Positions 62,520 to 64,000 of a DNA stretch of 64,000 nt are shown here, one piece after another. Where the stretch lies: assembly GCA_963977125.1 (NCBI GenBank), contig CAXBNJ010000004.1, positions 62,001 to 126,000 on the forward strand, given 5' to 3'. The translations under genes and the position numbers were made by a program. The DNA comes from UBA2705 sp963977125 (GTDB taxonomy: Bacteria; Pseudomonadota; Alphaproteobacteria; Micavibrionales; Micavibrionaceae). How positions within the stretch are numbered: the first letter of the stretch is position 1; each line of letters opens with the position of its first letter. The notes under the pieces were generated by a model. The model was not told the origin of the DNA, searched no databases, and worked only from the letters and a program-made list of their open reading frames with translations.

Positions 62520-62670
62520 ACTTCACTCCCCCCTTGAGATTGTTTTTCACATACTAAAAGTATAGACAAAACAAAACATAATTACAACCGAAGAGTGACT
62601 ATCGCTGCCGAGGCGGTACACTTATAAGGGGAGAATATTTAACTCTCTACGATCAGTATACATCCACAAC

Positions 62671-62967
62671 TCACGTGCAAACTATTGATAATGCATGTAT
62701 TTTACTGTCCATCAAATCCGACAAAACTTTATAAATTTCTTGGTGACGTGACACACGTGAGTGTTCACTAAAGTAGCTTGCCTTAATAATCACCTTAAAA
62801 TGCGTTTCACCTTCTGGGCGATGACCGGCGTGACCAATATGTTTATGACTCTCATCTATGACTTCGAGCTGAGTCGGCTCGAATGCCGCACGCAGTCTGC
62901 TTTCAACCTCTTGCCCTACAGGGCCTAAAACCACCTCAATTGGTGTGTTATTGACTTTATTCGACAT
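62671..62967 (-). CDS. BolA family protein
   Basis: A 98-residue BolA/IbaG-like protein. The family KH-like fold shows VESRLRAAFEPTQLEVIDESHKHIGHAG and ETHFKVIIKASYFSEHSRVSRHQEIY; it has the conserved His residues used for iron-sulfur sharing with a monothiol glutaredoxin. Divergent from a J-domain gene, an arrangement with cobS that is common in alphaproteobacteria. The 150-base gap before the RHH gene shows nothing further. Confidence 0.93.
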   Translation of the reverse strand: MSNKVNNTPIEVVLGPVGQEVESRLRAAFEPTQLEVIDESHKHIGHAGHRPEGETHFKVIIKASYFSEHSRVSRHQEIYKVLSDLMDSKIHALSIVCT

Positions 62968-63029
62968 TTATCTACCTTTAATGTATGTTTTTTCTGTAAA
63001 ATTTAACGCTGAAATATTATAATCAATTT

Positions 63030-63662
63030 ATGCCTAGAATAAAACTACAACAAAAATCACCTCTCTATGCTGAGGACAAAAAAAAAGTCGAAATCAAGAC
63101 GTGTGACATGCCTGAATGTGAGGCGCATGCCCTGCATCGTGCGCCAAAAGACCGCGCCTTAAGTGCTTATTACGATTTTTGTTTTGAACATGTAAAGTCA
63201 TATAATCGCGCATGGAATTATTTTGCTGGCATGCCTGATCGTGATGTTGAAGATTATATCTATAATGGCGCCATATGGGATCGCCCGACATGGAAATTCG
63301 CAACCGAAGGTGCTGCTGATGATATTTTGCGCAATGCCGCGTGGAAAAGCTATCACTTCACCGAAAAAGACAAACCAAAAGACCGTGCCAGCGAGCAAGA
63401 AAAGCCCCATAAAAAAGAACACCGAATCTATAATCGCAATACACCTGAACATCAGGCGCTTGAAGAATTTGGCCTCGCCCCGCCTGTGACATTAGCTGAA
63501 ATCAAAAAAACCTATAAGAGCCTACTGAAAAAATACCACCCAGACGTTAATAATAGCTGCCCAATGGCTGAAGAGCGAAGCAAAAATATCAATGCCGCCT
63601 ATACGCTACTGCGCCTCGCCTATGAAAAATATGAAATATTAGAAGAAAAATTCAAGGGATAA
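63030..63662 (+). CDS. J-domain protein (DnaJ-like)
   Basis: A 210-residue protein whose last 60 residues form a J domain (LAEIKKTYKSLLKKYHPDVNN with the HPD motif). The first 130 residues are a cysteine/histidine-containing domain (CDMPECEAHALHR, then YDFCFEHVKSYNRAW) shared by similar proteins next to bolA and cobS. The Cys/His spacing could bind a metal. It would stimulate Hsp70 (DnaK) ATPase on specific clients. No Gly/Phe or zinc-finger region of canonical DnaJ is present. Confidence 0.88.
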   Translation: MPRIKLQQKSPLYAEDKKKVEIKTCDMPECEAHALHRAPKDRALSAYYDFCFEHVKSYNRAWNYFAGMPDRDVEDYIYNGAIWDRPTWKFATEGAADDILRNAAWKSYHFTEKDKPKDRASEQEKPHKKEHRIYNRNTPEHQALEEFGLAPPVTLAEIKKTYKSLLKKYHPDVNNSCPMAEERSKNINAAYTLLRLAYEKYEILEEKFKG

Positions 63663-63765
63663 TCTCTCTTATATACCTCTACCCCCATCGTTTAGGCTGG
63701 TAAAATCTTCTATATTTAACGATGCAGCCTGTATAATATCGACATTAACAAGGAAGAGTAAAACC

Positions 63766-64000
63766 GTGAGCGAAACACAATCTGACAAGAAAATCGGCGC
63801 TTTTGATACCACCAACCTTGAAACAAACCGCGTCCATAGCACTATACCCGACGCCATGTATGATGCGCGTGAGACTTTTGGCATAGATATAGATTTAAAA
63901 GTCCCTGGTTTTGCCCATGACTTGCCTAACGTCCCCGAGATTGATGACACCTATCAATTCGACCACGATACGACTCTGGCCGTTCTAGCAGGCTTCGCCC
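63766..64000 (+). CDS. cobS: Cobaltochelatase ATPase subunit CobS, N-terminal fragment (runs off the right edge)
   Basis: The first 78 residues of a protein begin at GTG 63766, with AAGGAAGAG just upstream. ARETFGIDIDLKVPGFAHD and YQFDHDTTLAVLAGFA match the start of CobS, the AAA+ subunit that with CobT and CobN inserts cobalt in aerobic vitamin B12 synthesis. The J-domain gene lies 103 bases upstream. The ATPase core is outside the window, so this rests on the N-terminal motif and synteny. Confidence 0.82.
   Translation, partial: MSETQSDKKIGAFDTTNLETNRVHSTIPDAMYDARETFGIDIDLKVPGFAHDLPNVPEIDDTYQFDHDTTLAVLAGFA

Noticed and set aside
1..64000. CRISPR arrays, insertion sequences, tRNA or rRNA genes
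   Set aside because: No regularly spaced repeats, transposase frames, terminal inverted repeats with duplications, or tRNA-like T-loop sequences were seen in the gaps.

Overview
The window is a chromosomal segment of an alphaproteobacterium with moderately low GC (roughly 40-45% by eye). The assignment rests on gene content and order: ntrY-ntrX-trkA-hfq-hflX, the fused ispDF, the cell-cycle DNA methyltransferase ccrM, an F0 ATP synthase cluster (atpI-atpB-atpE-b'-b) with no F1 genes beside it, aroK-aroB-CBS protein divergent from xerD-accA, and bolA / J-domain / cobS at the right edge. The genus cannot be named from the sequence. There are no insertion sequences, CRISPR arrays, tRNAs or rRNAs, and no stretch longer than 300 bases lacks a gene, so this is mostly a dense core region with small accessory pockets.

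Layout. 1-6480 (minus): ntrY-ntrX, trkA, a HAD phosphatase, hfq and the start of hflX, transcribed as one run. 6585-8851 (plus): ispDF-pgpA-pncC. 8943-11197 (plus): a class 3 lipase-like protein, then ccrM behind a dense cluster of GANTC sites. 11266-13252 (minus): mutY and a secreted protein of unknown role. 13315-16735 (plus): a DUF721/DciA-like protein, efp, an inositol-monophosphatase-family gene and a proline-rich OmpA-like protein. 16749-17379 (minus): two small paralogous unknown proteins. 17582-25804 (plus): a DsbA-like oxidoreductase, smc, the F0 genes and mazG. 25935-30403: fructose-bisphosphate aldolase, the EF-P lysyl ligase epmA, ribosomal protein L31, an acidic unknown and a CCA-adding enzyme. 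30508-37399 (plus): a four-gene MoxR / DUF58 / DUF4159 / large membrane protein operon. 37473-40972 (minus): an unknown helical protein, an orphan LuxR-type response regulator and a lytic transglycosylase. 41023-46583 (plus): dapA-smpB, leuD-leuB, and an NfeD protease with its slipin. 46688-52190 (minus): a lone type IV pilin-like gene and a three-gene glycosyltransferase/DUF2330 operon. 52264-53525 (minus): a TetR-type regulator and a macro-domain protein. 53540-56096 (plus): a YejA-like binding protein and a lipoprotein. 56208-59385 (minus): a CorC/HlyC-type CBS protein, aroB and aroK. 59521-62043 (plus): a tiny membrane protein, xerD with an elaborate leader, and accA. 62118-64000: a ribbon-helix-helix protein, bolA, a J-domain protein and the start of cobS.

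Genes that work together: NtrY/NtrX form a two-component pair; EF-P and its probable modifying enzyme EpmA both lie here; the DsbA-smc-atpI run links smc to the F0 operon by a 14-base overlap; NfeD and slipin form the usual protease/stomatin pair; and the fused GtrB-GtrA-like protein plus a GT-C membrane protein resemble a Gtr-type glycosylation module.

The most unusual points are the GANTC cluster upstream of ccrM, a b' ATP synthase subunit with a predicted signal peptide and about 100 extra periplasmic residues, the DUF2330/Gtr-like operon beside a lone pilin gene, the tandem small paralogs with a near-consensus promoter, the uORF-plus-hairpin leader of xerD, and an NtrX without the sigma-54 contact motif.
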